The notes under the pieces were generated by a model. The model did not search any database. It saw nothing but the letters and a program-made list of their open reading frames with translations, and was not told where the DNA came from. From contig NZ_JMPI01000022.1 of the NCBI RefSeq assembly GCF_000735355.1, positions 186,025 to 250,024 on the forward strand: DNA of 64,000 nt, written 5' to 3'. The DNA is from Buttiauxella agrestis ATCC 33320. GTDB taxonomy: Bacteria > Pseudomonadota > Gammaproteobacteria > Enterobacterales > Enterobacteriaceae. Position numbers and translations under genes: made by a program. This document shows, one piece after another, positions 49,941 through 60,818 of this stretch. Positions within the stretch are counted from its first letter, which is position 1. Each line of letters opens with the position of its first letter.

Positions 49941-50678
49941 TTAGATTAGAGGCTTACGCGCAGCAAGCAGGAAAATCATCGGGCGTTCTTTTTCTTCATC
50001 AAGCGCCGGGTTCTGGGCGATTTGTTCAGCGTCTGGCCCCCATTCATCGAGTTTTTCGATAATAAAACCGCTGGCAATCAGCGCGTTTATCCAGCTCGAA
50101 AGTTTGCGATGTTGTTTCTTCACGCCGTCCGCAAACCAGTTGCTGATACGCACGCCTTCCAGCTGATAATGATTCACCGGCCAGGATTTTTGCCCGGTCT
50201 GATCGGTCATCCAGCCTTGTTGCAACGGGGCGGTATAAATCGGATGCTCTGCCGAAAACACCAGCATGCCACCGGGAACCAGCGCCTGATAAAGCGTGTT
50301 GAAAAGTGCCGGAATATTTTCCAGATAATGCAGCGCCAGCGAGCTGTAAAACAGGTCAACACTTTGTACTTCCGGCTGTAACTGCTCCAGATCTTCACGG
50401 CGATAAACAATGCCCGCGCCCGTGGTCATTTCCTGTGCTTTTTCGAGCATTTTCAACGAGACATCCAGGCCCAACACATTTGCTGCACCCTGGTCACGTG
50501 CGTAGCGGCAAAACCAACCGTATCCGCAGCCTAAGTCCACCACCGTTTTACCTTGTAACGGTGGTAAAAATGTTTGTATGGTTGCCCATTCCGGTGCGCC
50601 ATCTAACCCTTTAATGGAGCGGTCAAGAGTGGCGTATCCTTCAAAAAATGCCGGGTTATCATAGATATTTTGTGTCAT
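49941..50678 (-). CDS. Class I SAM-dependent methyltransferase
   Basis: 245 residues from ATG 50678 behind CAGGAG. The SAM-binding glycine motif is VVDLGCGYGWFCRYARDQGA (about 46-65). Further blocks are VLGLDVSLKMLEKA, VDLFYSSLALHYLENI and LVPGGMLVFSAEHPIYT, the layout of Methyltransf_11-type small-molecule enzymes. Substrate unknown. It follows the porin gene in the same direction, but a perfect 13-pair hairpin lies between, so it may be a separate unit. No K-12 counterpart at this place. Confidence 0.88.
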   Translation of the reverse strand: MTQNIYDNPAFFEGYATLDRSIKGLDGAPEWATIQTFLPPLQGKTVVDLGCGYGWFCRYARDQGAANVLGLDVSLKMLEKAQEMTTGAGIVYRREDLEQLQPEVQSVDLFYSSLALHYLENIPALFNTLYQALVPGGMLVFSAEHPIYTAPLQQGWMTDQTGQKSWPVNHYQLEGVRISNWFADGVKKQHRKLSSWINALIASGFIIEKLDEWGPDAEQIAQNPALDEEKERPMIFLLAARKPLI

Positions 50679-50730
50679 TGCAACTCCTGTTCGCAAAGCC
50701 GTGATTGGCAGAAGAAGTCTAATGAAGTTA

Positions 50731-50760
50731 TTAACCTGGGGAAAGGGTTCCCCAGGTTAA
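50731..50760 (-). terminator. Perfect 13-pair hairpin after the porin gene
   Basis: TTAACCTGGGGAA (50731-50743) and TTCCCCAGGTTAA (50748-50760) with a four-base loop. It lies 17 bases past the porin stop on the minus strand. The following TAACTTCATTAG is only weakly T-rich, but the stem strength makes it a likely end of the rhamnoside operon. Confidence 0.75.
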
Positions 50761-50777
50761 GGGTGGAGCTTTTCCTG

Positions 50778-52364
<1,587 letters not shown>

Positions 52365-52411
52365 TTAATTCCTTGTAAAAACCAGAGGTGTTTTTTAATT
52401 AAACTTCTTGA

Positions 52412-53791
52412 TTACATCGCACGACTCTTATTTAAATTAAATGCAGGGTCTGAATTGGCTGCGTTAATACCAGAATCTAAATCGGCACGGATTTGTTCGT
52501 AATGGTCATCGAGGCGATAAAATTTACCTATCCACAACATTGAGACGATAATTAGCGCCGCAGGAATATAGAGATAGCAGGCTTTGATCGCGAATAAAGC
52601 ATCAACACTTTGTGCGTGATTAGCCACATAACCGCTGGCGGAGAGCATAATTCCGGTAATAGCGCCCGCACCGGCCATCGCCACTTTACCCAGGAAACCA
52701 TTAATGGAGGTTAAAATTCCGGCGGTATTAATTCCGGTTTTCCAGACGCCGTAATCAACCGGGTCCGCCTGCATTGAGAAATAAATCGCGGTACGTTGCC
52801 CGGCGCCAAGTGACAAAATAACTGCCCCTGCGACCAGTGCCATCACGTTCACACCTGCGAAAATCATCACCGCCATACCCGCCAGGTTTATAGCAGAGGC
52901 GACAAGATAGACGTGGCGTTTTTTCATGCGTTTTGCCAGCAACGGAACCGTCAGCGTACCCAATAATGGTACGAAGGTGGAGATCCCGGCCACCAGCGCG
53001 GTTAATTCGCTATTGCCGACGTAGTAATTAAAGAAGTACACCAGTGCGCCCGTCTGGAAGAAAAAGGCACCCCACATCAGGAAGATATTCACTGCAAAAA
53101 CAAACCACGGCGGGTTATTGCGCAGGCTGACCCAGGCACGTTTTAAGGTCATCTTTTCTGAGGTGATATTGATTTTCTCTTCGACATTGCGAAAGCTAAT
53201 CAGCAAAAAGAAGGTCGCAATCACGCCAAATACCATCGCGGTATATAAGAAACCGTGCTCCTGATTGCCCTGGCCCAGCGCTTTTACCAGCGGCAATGTG
53301 GCGACGGCGACAATCGTCGAACCTAGCGAGCCCAGCAAGATGCGTACCGTTGAAAGTGTGGTGCGCTCTTTGGATTCACTGGTCAGGAAGGGCAGCATCG
53401 CGCAGAACGGGATGTTGACGATGGTATAGAGAAACGACAGACACAAATAGGTGATGAAGGCGTAAATCAGCCGGCCTGTGGTGCCAAAATCGGGTACGTA
53501 AAACGCCAGCACACACAGCAAGCCGAAAGGCACCGCACCAATCAGCAGATAAGGGCGGCAGCGGCCCCAACGGGTGCTGGTGTTATCAATCACCAGCCCC
53601 ATCAGTACATCCGCGACGCCATCCACCAGACGTGCCACAAGGAACATCAGGCCAACATAATAGGCGGGTAGCCCCATCACATCGGTATAAAAGTACATCA
53701 GGTACAACGAGATCATTTGCCACACGAGGTTGCAGGACAAGTCCGCAATGCCGTAGCCGAAGCGTTGCCGCCATACAGTAGAGGTAGACAT
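52412..53791 (-). CDS. GPH-family glycoside/cation symporter
   Basis: 459 residues with twelve hydrophobic segments, of the glycoside-pentoside-hexuronide (MelB/YicJ/XynT) family that imports sugars with Na+ or H+. The N-terminal FGYGIADLSCNLVWQMISLYLMYFYTDVMGL and VDGVADVLMGLVIDNTSTRWGRCRPYLL carry the family cation-site Asp residues. FCAMLPFLTSESKERTTLSTVR is the conserved helix 4 loop. It lies between the GH78 gene (24 bases upstream) and the porin (50 bases downstream) in one direction, so co-transcription is likely. Confidence 0.92.
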   Translation of the reverse strand: MSTSTVWRQRFGYGIADLSCNLVWQMISLYLMYFYTDVMGLPAYYVGLMFLVARLVDGVADVLMGLVIDNTSTRWGRCRPYLLIGAVPFGLLCVLAFYVPDFGTTGRLIYAFITYLCLSFLYTIVNIPFCAMLPFLTSESKERTTLSTVRILLGSLGSTIVAVATLPLVKALGQGNQEHGFLYTAMVFGVIATFFLLISFRNVEEKINITSEKMTLKRAWVSLRNNPPWFVFAVNIFLMWGAFFFQTGALVYFFNYYVGNSELTALVAGISTFVPLLGTLTVPLLAKRMKKRHVYLVASAINLAGMAVMIFAGVNVMALVAGAVILSLGAGQRTAIYFSMQADPVDYGVWKTGINTAGILTSINGFLGKVAMAGAGAITGIMLSASGYVANHAQSVDALFAIKACYLYIPAALIIVSMLWIGKFYRLDDHYEQIRADLDSGINAANSDPAFNLNKSRAM

Positions 53792-53815
53792 AAGTAGGTT
53801 CTCGACGTTGTTGTT

Positions 53816-55390
53816 TTACAGTAGGTACTTTCTAATGAACCACGAAGGAGTGCAGCTCCAGGCGTGGCAATAGCTGTTGATGAGCTTGCTGCCATAAGGG
53901 GAAAAATCAGGCCGTAGCGGATCAAAAAGCTCCCAGAAGGTATCGGCTCCGTGTTCCACCATCGCCCCCCAGTAGCGTTTGATCTCGTGAGTGGCTTGCT
54001 CTCGCTCATTCACCTGCAACAACGCCGCGACGTAATGATGCATCATGTAGGGCGTGTTCATCTGAATTTCCGGTGGATGAGTTAACAGATGGGCTAACAA
54101 CTGGCGTTGGCTTTCCGGCGTACCGACATCTGCCAACACCAGCCAGACCTGCGAAGCGCAGGAAATTTGTCGCGATTCACCACTGACGAAAAAGCCGCTT
54201 TGTGGATCCCAAAGTTCGCGCAGTGCCGCACTTTTCAGCGTCGTAATCTGTGCTTCAAGCCATGTGACTTTGCTGCTGTCATAAGTACGCGCCAGCATTA
54301 ATGCTTTGTTGAGGCAGTAGATCAGCACCCCCTGAGACGCCGCTTGCTTGTTGAGGTCTTCGTGCCAGTCAATAAATGACCACCAGTCGCTGCTGTCACG
54401 CACGATACCGTTTTCAGCGACTCGCGCCATGGCCAGCTCGATTTGCCGCCAGGCGAGCGGCCAAAGCTGCGCCAGTGTTTCGCTGTCATCAGTCACCGCG
54501 ACGTACTCTTGCAGCACATCGACAAAAAACAGTGCGTAATCGAACAGGAAAGTATCGTCAGCAATGACTTGCGGCTTAACAAAAATATTCGCCGACACCA
54601 TGCCATCTTCCCGCGTCATGGCAGCGAAAAGATAAAGACAGCGTTTGACCAGGGAGTAATTTTGCACCGTGACATCATTCACCAGCGCTTGCAGGCGCAA
54701 ATCACCGAGCCACAAGCGGCGGTCGCGTTTGGGTCCGTCTTCAAATACGTCGTGCATGCAGTTTTTCAGGGTGTTAACGGCCACCTCATCAATGCGTTTT
54801 AACTGAAGATCCACGGTCTCGCAGGCGGGTAGGGTGGCAAGCGACGCGGAAGTGACGGTATCGAGCTTCAGAGAGGTAAAACGCAGTTGGAATTTGCGTG
54901 ACAGCGCCAGAACGTTAATGCGCAGATAGCGGCAGCAGTAACGACGTGAAAGTCGCGTATGGCCTGGCAATTCATCCAGATAACAGTCCTGCTGCTGGAG
55001 CCAGCTGCTGCTCAACCAACCGTTATATTCAGAAAAAGGCTCAACCACTTCTGCGAGCGTTTCACCAAAGATAAATTGCAGATGCGCTGGAGCATCTGGC
55101 GGGCTGCCGACCGCTTCGCAGGTAAACTCCAGGTAACCGATGCAATGCTTGCCGAAATCAATAATGACGTGCTCGCCCTGCGCGAAATCGTATTGGAAGA
55201 AATCTTCTGCGCTGTTCACGACATCCGCTCGCCAACCGTGAATTTGCTGCGCATCCGGCTGCGCGCTAATCATCGCCTGGGGGAGAACATCATGGTGATA
55301 GAGTTCAGGAATGAGTTCCTGTGCTTTGGCCAACATATGTGGATGACGAACCATCTTTAGATGACCATTTTTCTGCAATGCCTGTGACAT
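53816..55390 (-). CDS. GH78-type alpha-L-rhamnosidase (short cytoplasmic form)
   Basis: 524 residues, no signal peptide, so active in the cytoplasm. It has an N-terminal beta-sandwich (about 55-180, IIDFGKHCIGYLEF, LQFIFGET) and an (alpha/alpha)6 barrel. The catalytic-loop motif DGPKRDRRLWLGD (218-230) has the D-x4-x-x6-D spacing of GH78 (D567, E572, D579 in Bacillus RhaB), with Asp223 where the general acid Glu usually lies. The base-region ADTFWELFDP and the C-terminal LINSYCHAWSCTPSWFIRKYL complete the family pattern. It would release rhamnose from imported rhamnosides. It is much shorter than most GH78 enzymes. It is first in the operon and divergent from the AraC regulator. Confidence 0.85.
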   Translation of the reverse strand: MSQALQKNGHLKMVRHPHMLAKAQELIPELYHHDVLPQAMISAQPDAQQIHGWRADVVNSAEDFFQYDFAQGEHVIIDFGKHCIGYLEFTCEAVGSPPDAPAHLQFIFGETLAEVVEPFSEYNGWLSSSWLQQQDCYLDELPGHTRLSRRYCCRYLRINVLALSRKFQLRFTSLKLDTVTSASLATLPACETVDLQLKRIDEVAVNTLKNCMHDVFEDGPKRDRRLWLGDLRLQALVNDVTVQNYSLVKRCLYLFAAMTREDGMVSANIFVKPQVIADDTFLFDYALFFVDVLQEYVAVTDDSETLAQLWPLAWRQIELAMARVAENGIVRDSSDWWSFIDWHEDLNKQAASQGVLIYCLNKALMLARTYDSSKVTWLEAQITTLKSAALRELWDPQSGFFVSGESRQISCASQVWLVLADVGTPESQRQLLAHLLTHPPEIQMNTPYMMHHYVAALLQVNEREQATHEIKRYWGAMVEHGADTFWELFDPLRPDFSPYGSKLINSYCHAWSCTPSWFIRKYLL

Positions 55391-55599
55391 ACCGAGCCCT
55401 TAATGATGAAGCAATGAGCCGAGTTTAGAGGGCAACTCTGTTTTTCATCTATTCTCAGGCTGCCAGTAATTGTTAGTGAATGGCATTTTCAGTGGGGTGC
55501 AGTGGTTGGTTGTCACAATTTAAAAAATCGGGATCGTTATTTAGGCCGGAGTGTTTTATTTTTCCCACAGTCCAGAGTGGTGGGTTTTGCGAGAACGTA

Positions 55600-56427
55600 A
55601 TGATTAATAAGTTAGAAGTCAGTAAGTATTTTCCCGATGAGCAGACCAAGCTTTCTCTTTATGCCAGCGACCCGGAAGACAACAACTGCGAGCATAGCCA
55701 TAGCTTTCAGGAACTGGTGATTGTTGAGGAAGGGCACGGCCTGCATGTGATTAATGGCAAGCCGATTTTTATCCAGCAGGGCGATGTGTTTTTTATTGGC
55801 GAGAACGATGTTCATTTTTACGATGAATTGGGCACCTTAAAGCTCATCAATATTTTAATTAATCCGCAGCTGGAGTTTGTTTATTTAACCGGAATAGAAC
55901 AATTATTGAACCGTATTGCGGGCAACACGGCGGCAAATTACGGCTGGCTTACGCCGGAGACTAAAGCACACTGCAAACGGTTGATTAACGACATTTTCCA
56001 TCAGCAGAGTTCGGGCGTTGAAAATCAGGCTTTAAAAGAGTCGCTGTTTTTTACCTTAGTGACGCAAATCATTTATGCGCAGTCGCAGGCTGAATACAGC
56101 AATACCCGCTACAAACTGCATAAGTTACTCAGCTATTTGCAAGAAAACTGCTTTAACGAGATTGACTGGCAGCAACTGGCAAATCAGTTTCACCTGACTC
56201 AACGTACCACGTCACGACATATTAAAGAGGTGACGGGGCTGACGCCGGAAAACTATCTGAAACGCCTGCGCCTGGTCTCGGCGCGAGTCAAGCTCAAAGA
56301 AACCGACATGACGATTACCGAAGTGGCTTTTTTGTGTGGCTTTGCCAACAGCAACCATTTCACCACCTCGTATAAGAAAGTTTTTGGCGTAACGCCGAGT
56401 GCTGAGCGCAAACGGGTGGAAAGGTGA
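55600..56427 (+). CDS. AraC-family regulator of the rhamnoside cluster
   Basis: 275 residues from ATG 55600. An N-terminal cupin domain (ELVIVEEGHGLHVINGKPIFIQQGDVFFIGENDVHFY, about 37-75) would bind a sugar. Two AraC-type helix-turn-helix units at the C-terminus (LANQFHLTQRTTSRHIKEVTGLTPENYLKRLRL and ITEVAFLCGFANSNHFTTSYKKVFGVTPS) bind DNA. It resembles RhaS/RhaR in plan, which fits a rhamnose-type inducer. It is divergent from the GH78 operon across about 210 bases that must hold both promoters. The frame from 55480 adds 40 unlikely residues. Confidence 0.9.
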   Translation: MINKLEVSKYFPDEQTKLSLYASDPEDNNCEHSHSFQELVIVEEGHGLHVINGKPIFIQQGDVFFIGENDVHFYDELGTLKLINILINPQLEFVYLTGIEQLLNRIAGNTAANYGWLTPETKAHCKRLINDIFHQQSSGVENQALKESLFFTLVTQIIYAQSQAEYSNTRYKLHKLLSYLQENCFNEIDWQQLANQFHLTQRTTSRHIKEVTGLTPENYLKRLRLVSARVKLKETDMTITEVAFLCGFANSNHFTTSYKKVFGVTPSAERKRVER

Positions 56428-56614
56428 AGCTATGTCAAAATTTAATCACCATAGTGATATTTGATTGTGATATTTTTATCACGGTAATAGTAATGTAGAT
56501 AAACTAGTTTCAAATTGTATCCCTTATTAACCTCGTGTGTATTGCCACTGATACCTAAACTTTTGCGCTATGGAATGCGTAACCTGAGCACTTTCTTTTA
56601 CTCTGTGGCTAATT

Positions 56615-58063
56615 ATGACTTCCTCACGTTTCCCTCTCGCGGCGACTGGCGTCGCGTTAATGCTCGTTTTGTCCGGCTGTGCGCCAATGCACAATAACGA
56701 TGCACCTCTCGCACAAAAAACTCCTCCACAACAGTTGGATACCAAACTACCTCCTGAACTGGCGCATGGTTGGCCGGGCAGTGACTGGTGGCGTGATTAT
56801 CATGACAGCCAGATTAATACGCTGGTTGAACGTTCGCTGAAAGACTCTCCGGATCTGGCCGTCGTGCAGCAGCGCATTAAACTTGCGCAGGCGCAGACGC
56901 AAATGCAGGAGGCCAGTGACGGCCCGCAAATGGATTTCTCCGCCAATATTGAGCGTCAGAAAATGTCTCAGGAAGGGGTGATGGGTCCATTCGCATTGAC
57001 TGACCCGGCGGCTGGCACCACCGGCCCGTATTACACCAACGGTACCTTTGGGCTGACGGCAAGTTGGGATCTGGATTTGTGGGGCAAAAATCGCTCGGAA
57101 GTGGAAGCGAAAGTGGGCGTCATGAGAGCGAAACAGGCTGAACTTGCCCAGGCCAAACAGGTGATTTCGGCAAACGTCGTGCGCTTGTATTGGGATATGC
57201 AAACGCTGCTGGCGTTAAAAGATGTCAAACAGCAAACCCTCGCAGCACAGAAAAATATCGTTGATGTCGAGACAAAACTTTATGCGCGAGGGATCAATTC
57301 ATCGGTTGATAATGTTGAACCCAATATTGATTACGTGAAAACTCAGCAGCAACTCGATGACATCGAAGGGCGCATCAATATTGCTAAAGCGCAGCTTGCT
57401 GCAATTACCGGCGATGCGCATGCGGCTTCCAATATCCGACGTGTCGAACTGCCGAAAGTGAAATCGAGCGTGCCTGAAAATATGGGGTATGAACTGCTGG
57501 CTCGCCGCCCGGACCTTCAGGAAGCGCACTGGTATATCGAATCCTCATTGAGCAGTGTTGATGCCGCAAAAGCTGCGTTTTACCCGGATGTGAACCTGGG
57601 GGCGTTCCTGCAAAATGATGCACTGCACCTGAGTGATTTGTTCCGTGGCTCGGCTCAGCAAATGGGTATTATCGGCGGCTTCACGCTGCCTATCTTCGAC
57701 AGTGGCCGACTGAACGCGAATCTCGATATTGTTCGCGCAGAAAGTAATTTGTCGATTGCCAGCTACAACAAAGCGGTGGTCGGTGCGGTGAATGACGTTG
57801 AAAAAGCGGCCAGCCAGTTGAATGCCGTAGCGGCTGAAAACCAGCATCAGAAGACGGTATTGCAAGCCACTCATAAACTCACAACTCTTGCTCAGGCGCG
57901 TTATAAAGCAGGTGTGATTTCAGGAGCCAGATTCAGTGCTGCAACCTTGCCGGAGCTGTCAGAACAGGCGAAAGCCATTCAACTCCACGGGCAGTGGCTC
58001 AATGCTGACGTGCAGTTAATCTCTGCGCTCGGTGGCGGTTATCATCAATCTGGTAAGGCATAA
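56615..58063 (+). CDS. mdtQ: Outer-membrane efflux lipoprotein MdtQ (intact)
   Basis: A TolC-like outer-membrane factor of the NodT/CusC lipoprotein branch. It has 482 residues; the lipoprotein signal ends LVLSGC (Cys22). SDWWRDYHDSQINTLVERSLKDSPDL, MDFSANIERQKMSQEGVMGPFALTDPAAGTTGPYYTNGTFGLTASWDLDLWGKNR and ELLARRPDLQEAHWYIESS match E. coli YohG/MdtQ block by block. In E. coli K-12 this gene is broken; here the frame is complete. No pump subunits are adjacent. It is followed by yohF as in K-12. Confidence 0.93.
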   Translation: MTSSRFPLAATGVALMLVLSGCAPMHNNDAPLAQKTPPQQLDTKLPPELAHGWPGSDWWRDYHDSQINTLVERSLKDSPDLAVVQQRIKLAQAQTQMQEASDGPQMDFSANIERQKMSQEGVMGPFALTDPAAGTTGPYYTNGTFGLTASWDLDLWGKNRSEVEAKVGVMRAKQAELAQAKQVISANVVRLYWDMQTLLALKDVKQQTLAAQKNIVDVETKLYARGINSSVDNVEPNIDYVKTQQQLDDIEGRINIAKAQLAAITGDAHAASNIRRVELPKVKSSVPENMGYELLARRPDLQEAHWYIESSLSSVDAAKAAFYPDVNLGAFLQNDALHLSDLFRGSAQQMGIIGGFTLPIFDSGRLNANLDIVRAESNLSIASYNKAVVGAVNDVEKAASQLNAVAAENQHQKTVLQATHKLTTLAQARYKAGVISGARFSAATLPELSEQAKAIQLHGQWLNADVQLISALGGGYHQSGKA

Positions 58064-58127
58064 CAGACGCGATTCTCTCGCCACCTCCTATAATTAAAAG
58101 CTGATTGAACTTAGCCTGGAGGTGGTG

Positions 58128-58901
58128 ATGAGTACGGCGAATAAAGTGGTTATCGTCACGGCGTCGGATTCCGGTATCGGCAAAAAATGTGCGTTGATAC
58201 TGGCTGAGCAAGGGTTCGATGTGGGCATCACCTGGCATTCTGATGAACAAGGCGCGCAAGAAACTGCGCGTCAGGTCAGAGGGTTTGGCAGGCGAGCGGA
58301 AACAATTCAACTCGATTTAGCCCATCTGCCAGACGGTGCTGCGGGTATTGATGAGCTGATTGCTCGCTTCGGGCGCGTCGATGCGCTGGTGAATAATGCC
58401 GGGGCGATGAGTAAAAATGCGTTTCTTGATGTCACTCTCGAAGAGTGGCGAGAGCTGTTTACTGTGGACGTGGACGGCGCATTTTTATGTTCACAAAAAG
58501 TCGCGCGGGCGATGGTTTCGCAGGGGCAGGGTGGGCGGATTGTGAATATCACCTCCGTTCACGAGCACACCCCGCTGCCGGATGCCTGCGCTTATACTGC
58601 CGCCAAACATGCACTGGGCGGGCTGACTAAATCAATGGCAATGGAACTGGTTCATCACAAAATTCTGGTGAATGCGGTGGCGCCAGGTGCTGTCGCCACG
58701 CCGATGAATAACATGAGCGAAGGCGACGGAGCCAAAAGCAAAATCCCTGAAATCCCGCTCGGGCGAGCAGGGGAAACGGAAGAAATTGCCAGCCTGGTCG
58801 CATGGCTATGTTCAGATAGCGCCAGTTACACCACCGGGCAATCGTTTATCGTAGATGGCGGTTTTATGTTCGCCAACCCTCATTTCAAACCCAAAGGCTA
58901 A
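58128..58901 (+). CDS. yohF: Short-chain dehydrogenase YohF
   Basis: An NAD(P)-dependent SDR oxidoreductase; substrate in vivo unknown (the E. coli protein reduces diacetyl in vitro as I recall). It has 257 residues from ATG 58128 behind GGAGG. Coenzyme motif TASDSGIGKKCA, NNAG motif, catalytic Ser in NITSVHEHT and YTAAKHALGG (Tyr-x3-Lys), and VAPGAVATPM are all present. A GTG two codons earlier is possible. Its stop overlaps the convergent yohD stop in CTAA. Confidence 0.95.
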   Translation: MSTANKVVIVTASDSGIGKKCALILAEQGFDVGITWHSDEQGAQETARQVRGFGRRAETIQLDLAHLPDGAAGIDELIARFGRVDALVNNAGAMSKNAFLDVTLEEWRELFTVDVDGAFLCSQKVARAMVSQGQGGRIVNITSVHEHTPLPDACAYTAAKHALGGLTKSMAMELVHHKILVNAVAPGAVATPMNNMSEGDGAKSKIPEIPLGRAGETEEIASLVAWLCSDSASYTTGQSFIVDGGFMFANPHFKPKG

Positions 58902-59467
58902 TCTTGCTGTTTGCTCTCGCGATGTTTAAACCAGTAACGCGCCAGCCAGACCACGGCAACCACGCCCAGCAGCCAAATCCAGTGCTTAATATGTTGGTCC
59001 AGGTTATGTAGCCATGGGCCAACCACTTCTCCTCCGACATACCCCAGTGTTGTAAACAGCATTGCCCAAAGAATGGCACCCAGAATGTTGAGCGGCAGAA
59101 ATATCTTTGGCGGCAGGCGGCTGGCCCCAATCAAAATGGGACCAATCACACGAAAACCGTACATAAAGCGCGAGCCAATCACGAACCAATATGGATGGCG
59201 GTTGATCAGCCGCTGCGCTTTATTGATTTTCTTTTGATGTTTTTTGAAACGCTCTTTAATCGAGCCGCCGAAGCGGCGGCCAATCAGATACAACAATTGG
59301 TCGCCAATCATTCCGCCGAGCGCCACAGACAGTACCACCAGTGGGAATTTCAGCAGCCCCTGGTGAGCCGCAACGCCGCCTAGCAGCGTCACGGTTTCCC
59401 CTTCTGCCATACTGCCAATAATCAGTGCGGCATAACCGTAATGCTCAATCAGATTATTAATATCCAC
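58898..59467 (-). CDS. yohD: DedA-family membrane protein YohD
   Basis: YohD is one of the DedA (SNARE-associated/VTT) inner-membrane proteins, which act in phospholipid scrambling and envelope homeostasis. It has 189 residues (E. coli 192). LNNLIEHYGYAALIIGSMAEG-like start, GGMIGDQLLYLIGRRFG with the family acidic residue region, FMYGFRVIGPILIGASRLP, and about four hydrophobic segments. The tail is basic (WFKHRESKQQD). It ends on yohF's stop codon. Confidence 0.95.
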   Translation of the reverse strand: MDINNLIEHYGYAALIIGSMAEGETVTLLGGVAAHQGLLKFPLVVLSVALGGMIGDQLLYLIGRRFGGSIKERFKKHQKKINKAQRLINRHPYWFVIGSRFMYGFRVIGPILIGASRLPPKIFLPLNILGAILWAMLFTTLGYVGGEVVGPWLHNLDQHIKHWIWLLGVVAVVWLARYWFKHRESKQQD

Positions 59468-59538
59468 AGTGAATTATGTAACTCCTTGTTGTTGTTCAAC
59501 AACAGTATAGCGCTTGCTGCTGTGTTCCTCCGTATTTG

Positions 59539-60765
59539 CTATTCAATCCTTAACGCGGCGGACTTTTGTTTTAACCAATGCCCGCTGAACGACAGCACAA
59601 CAATCAGTGCAAATCCCGCCCCGCTGAACAAATAAAGTGCGTACACCACGCCAAAATATTGGGCGCTGTAACCTGCGCCAACGGAAACCACAGACGTGAC
59701 GATCATCTGCCAGCGATAGCTTTTGGCTATGGCTCCGGGAACCAGATCTTCATTAAATTTTCTCAGTAGGGCATAAACCGCCAGCGAGGCAACGACATTC
59801 GAGAAAATGTGGGCGGTAAATACCAGTATCAGCGCCGGATATTGTGACGGCATGAAAGGAACCAGCCCGTAACAGGCGATAAAAATGAACAGGCATCCGA
59901 GCATCAGCAGATTGCTGTTGCTGTATTTTTCGAATTTTTCCGGATTCAGAATTAACGGTCCCACTAATTGCCCAAGACTGCGCGCGAAAAGTAAGGCCAG
60001 CGCCAGGCTTTGTGCTTCACGGGCAGAAAAAGTTGCTGGAACCAAACTCGGTAACAGCGCCATTGCCGGTGCTCCGGCACAAGCCAGCAGTGGTAAAAGC
60101 AAAATTGCCCGTCGCTGTGTGCCGGAAATCGATCGCCAACGGACTTTTGCCGCTGATACGGATACGACAGAAAAACTCTGGTGAAACTGTGACTTAGTCA
60201 AACCCAGCAGTATCAGTGCAACAGCGAAGCTTCCCAGGTCGATGAACAATAATGTGATAACGCTGATATGCCCCAGCAATATCAGCCCCAGCCCAACGCC
60301 AAAGATGACATTGCAGGCAAAAATTAGCGTTTCGAGTGCGGTCGCCGCCGGAAGCTCTTTCTCGCTAAGGCCCGTTTTAAATATTTTGCTGATGGCCGGG
60401 AAGGTCATGCCGATGGTAAATGCAGAGATGCTCTGTGCGACAAAAAATAGCGCCACAGAGCCATTCATCACCGCAATAAAAGGGGCTGCAAGCCCTAAAA
60501 GCCCGAGGCATTCACCGGCAATCAGAATTTGAAATGGGTTTGCCTTGCTGCAAAACCGTTCCCCAATTTTACTGCCGATTAAACCGGGTGCGGTGGATAG
60601 CACATAGGCGATAGCCAGCGATGCGGGTGGCACAGAAAGACGAATTAATTCACTGAAAATAACGATATAGGTCAGGCCGTTCCCGATAGAGGACACAATA
60701 AAAGACCAGCCGAGTAATTGCAGCCATGGCTTTCCAGCCAGCGCCTGGTGAAGTGCTTTTAACAT
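59539..60765 (-). CDS. MFS transporter of unknown substrate
   Basis: 408 residues from ATG 60765 (ACGGAAAAC ahead) with about twelve hydrophobic segments and no large soluble part. It belongs to the major facilitator superfamily of the exporter-like MFS_3/enterobactin-exporter kind by overall look (WSFIVSSIGNGLTYIVIFSELIRL, YVLSTAPGLIGSKIGERF). It is inserted between yohD and yohC compared with K-12. A perfect 10-base inverted repeat 31 bases upstream may control it. I do not recognise an orthologue; export of a drug or metabolite is only a guess. Confidence 0.85.
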   Translation of the reverse strand: MLKALHQALAGKPWLQLLGWSFIVSSIGNGLTYIVIFSELIRLSVPPASLAIAYVLSTAPGLIGSKIGERFCSKANPFQILIAGECLGLLGLAAPFIAVMNGSVALFFVAQSISAFTIGMTFPAISKIFKTGLSEKELPAATALETLIFACNVIFGVGLGLILLGHISVITLLFIDLGSFAVALILLGLTKSQFHQSFSVVSVSAAKVRWRSISGTQRRAILLLPLLACAGAPAMALLPSLVPATFSAREAQSLALALLFARSLGQLVGPLILNPEKFEKYSNSNLLMLGCLFIFIACYGLVPFMPSQYPALILVFTAHIFSNVVASLAVYALLRKFNEDLVPGAIAKSYRWQMIVTSVVSVGAGYSAQYFGVVYALYLFSGAGFALIVVLSFSGHWLKQKSAALRIE

Positions 60766-60795
60766 GATGTTTTCCGTAAATTCCAATAAGTGTGC

Positions 60796-60818
60796 GTTTC
60801 TCACCAAGGGTGAGAAAC
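60796..60818. promoter_or_regulatory. Perfect 10-base inverted repeat upstream of the MFS gene
   Basis: GTTTCTCACC (60796-60805) and GGTGAGAAAC (60809-60818) with three bases between. It lies 31 bases upstream of the MFS start codon and about 230 before yohC. It has no T-run, so an operator or mRNA leader hairpin is more likely than a terminator. Confidence 0.55.

Noticed and set aside
55391-55599. CRP site between the GH78 operon and the AraC gene
   Set aside because: Only one half-site (TCACA) near 55515 is recognisable; the other half does not match TGTGA at the required spacing.
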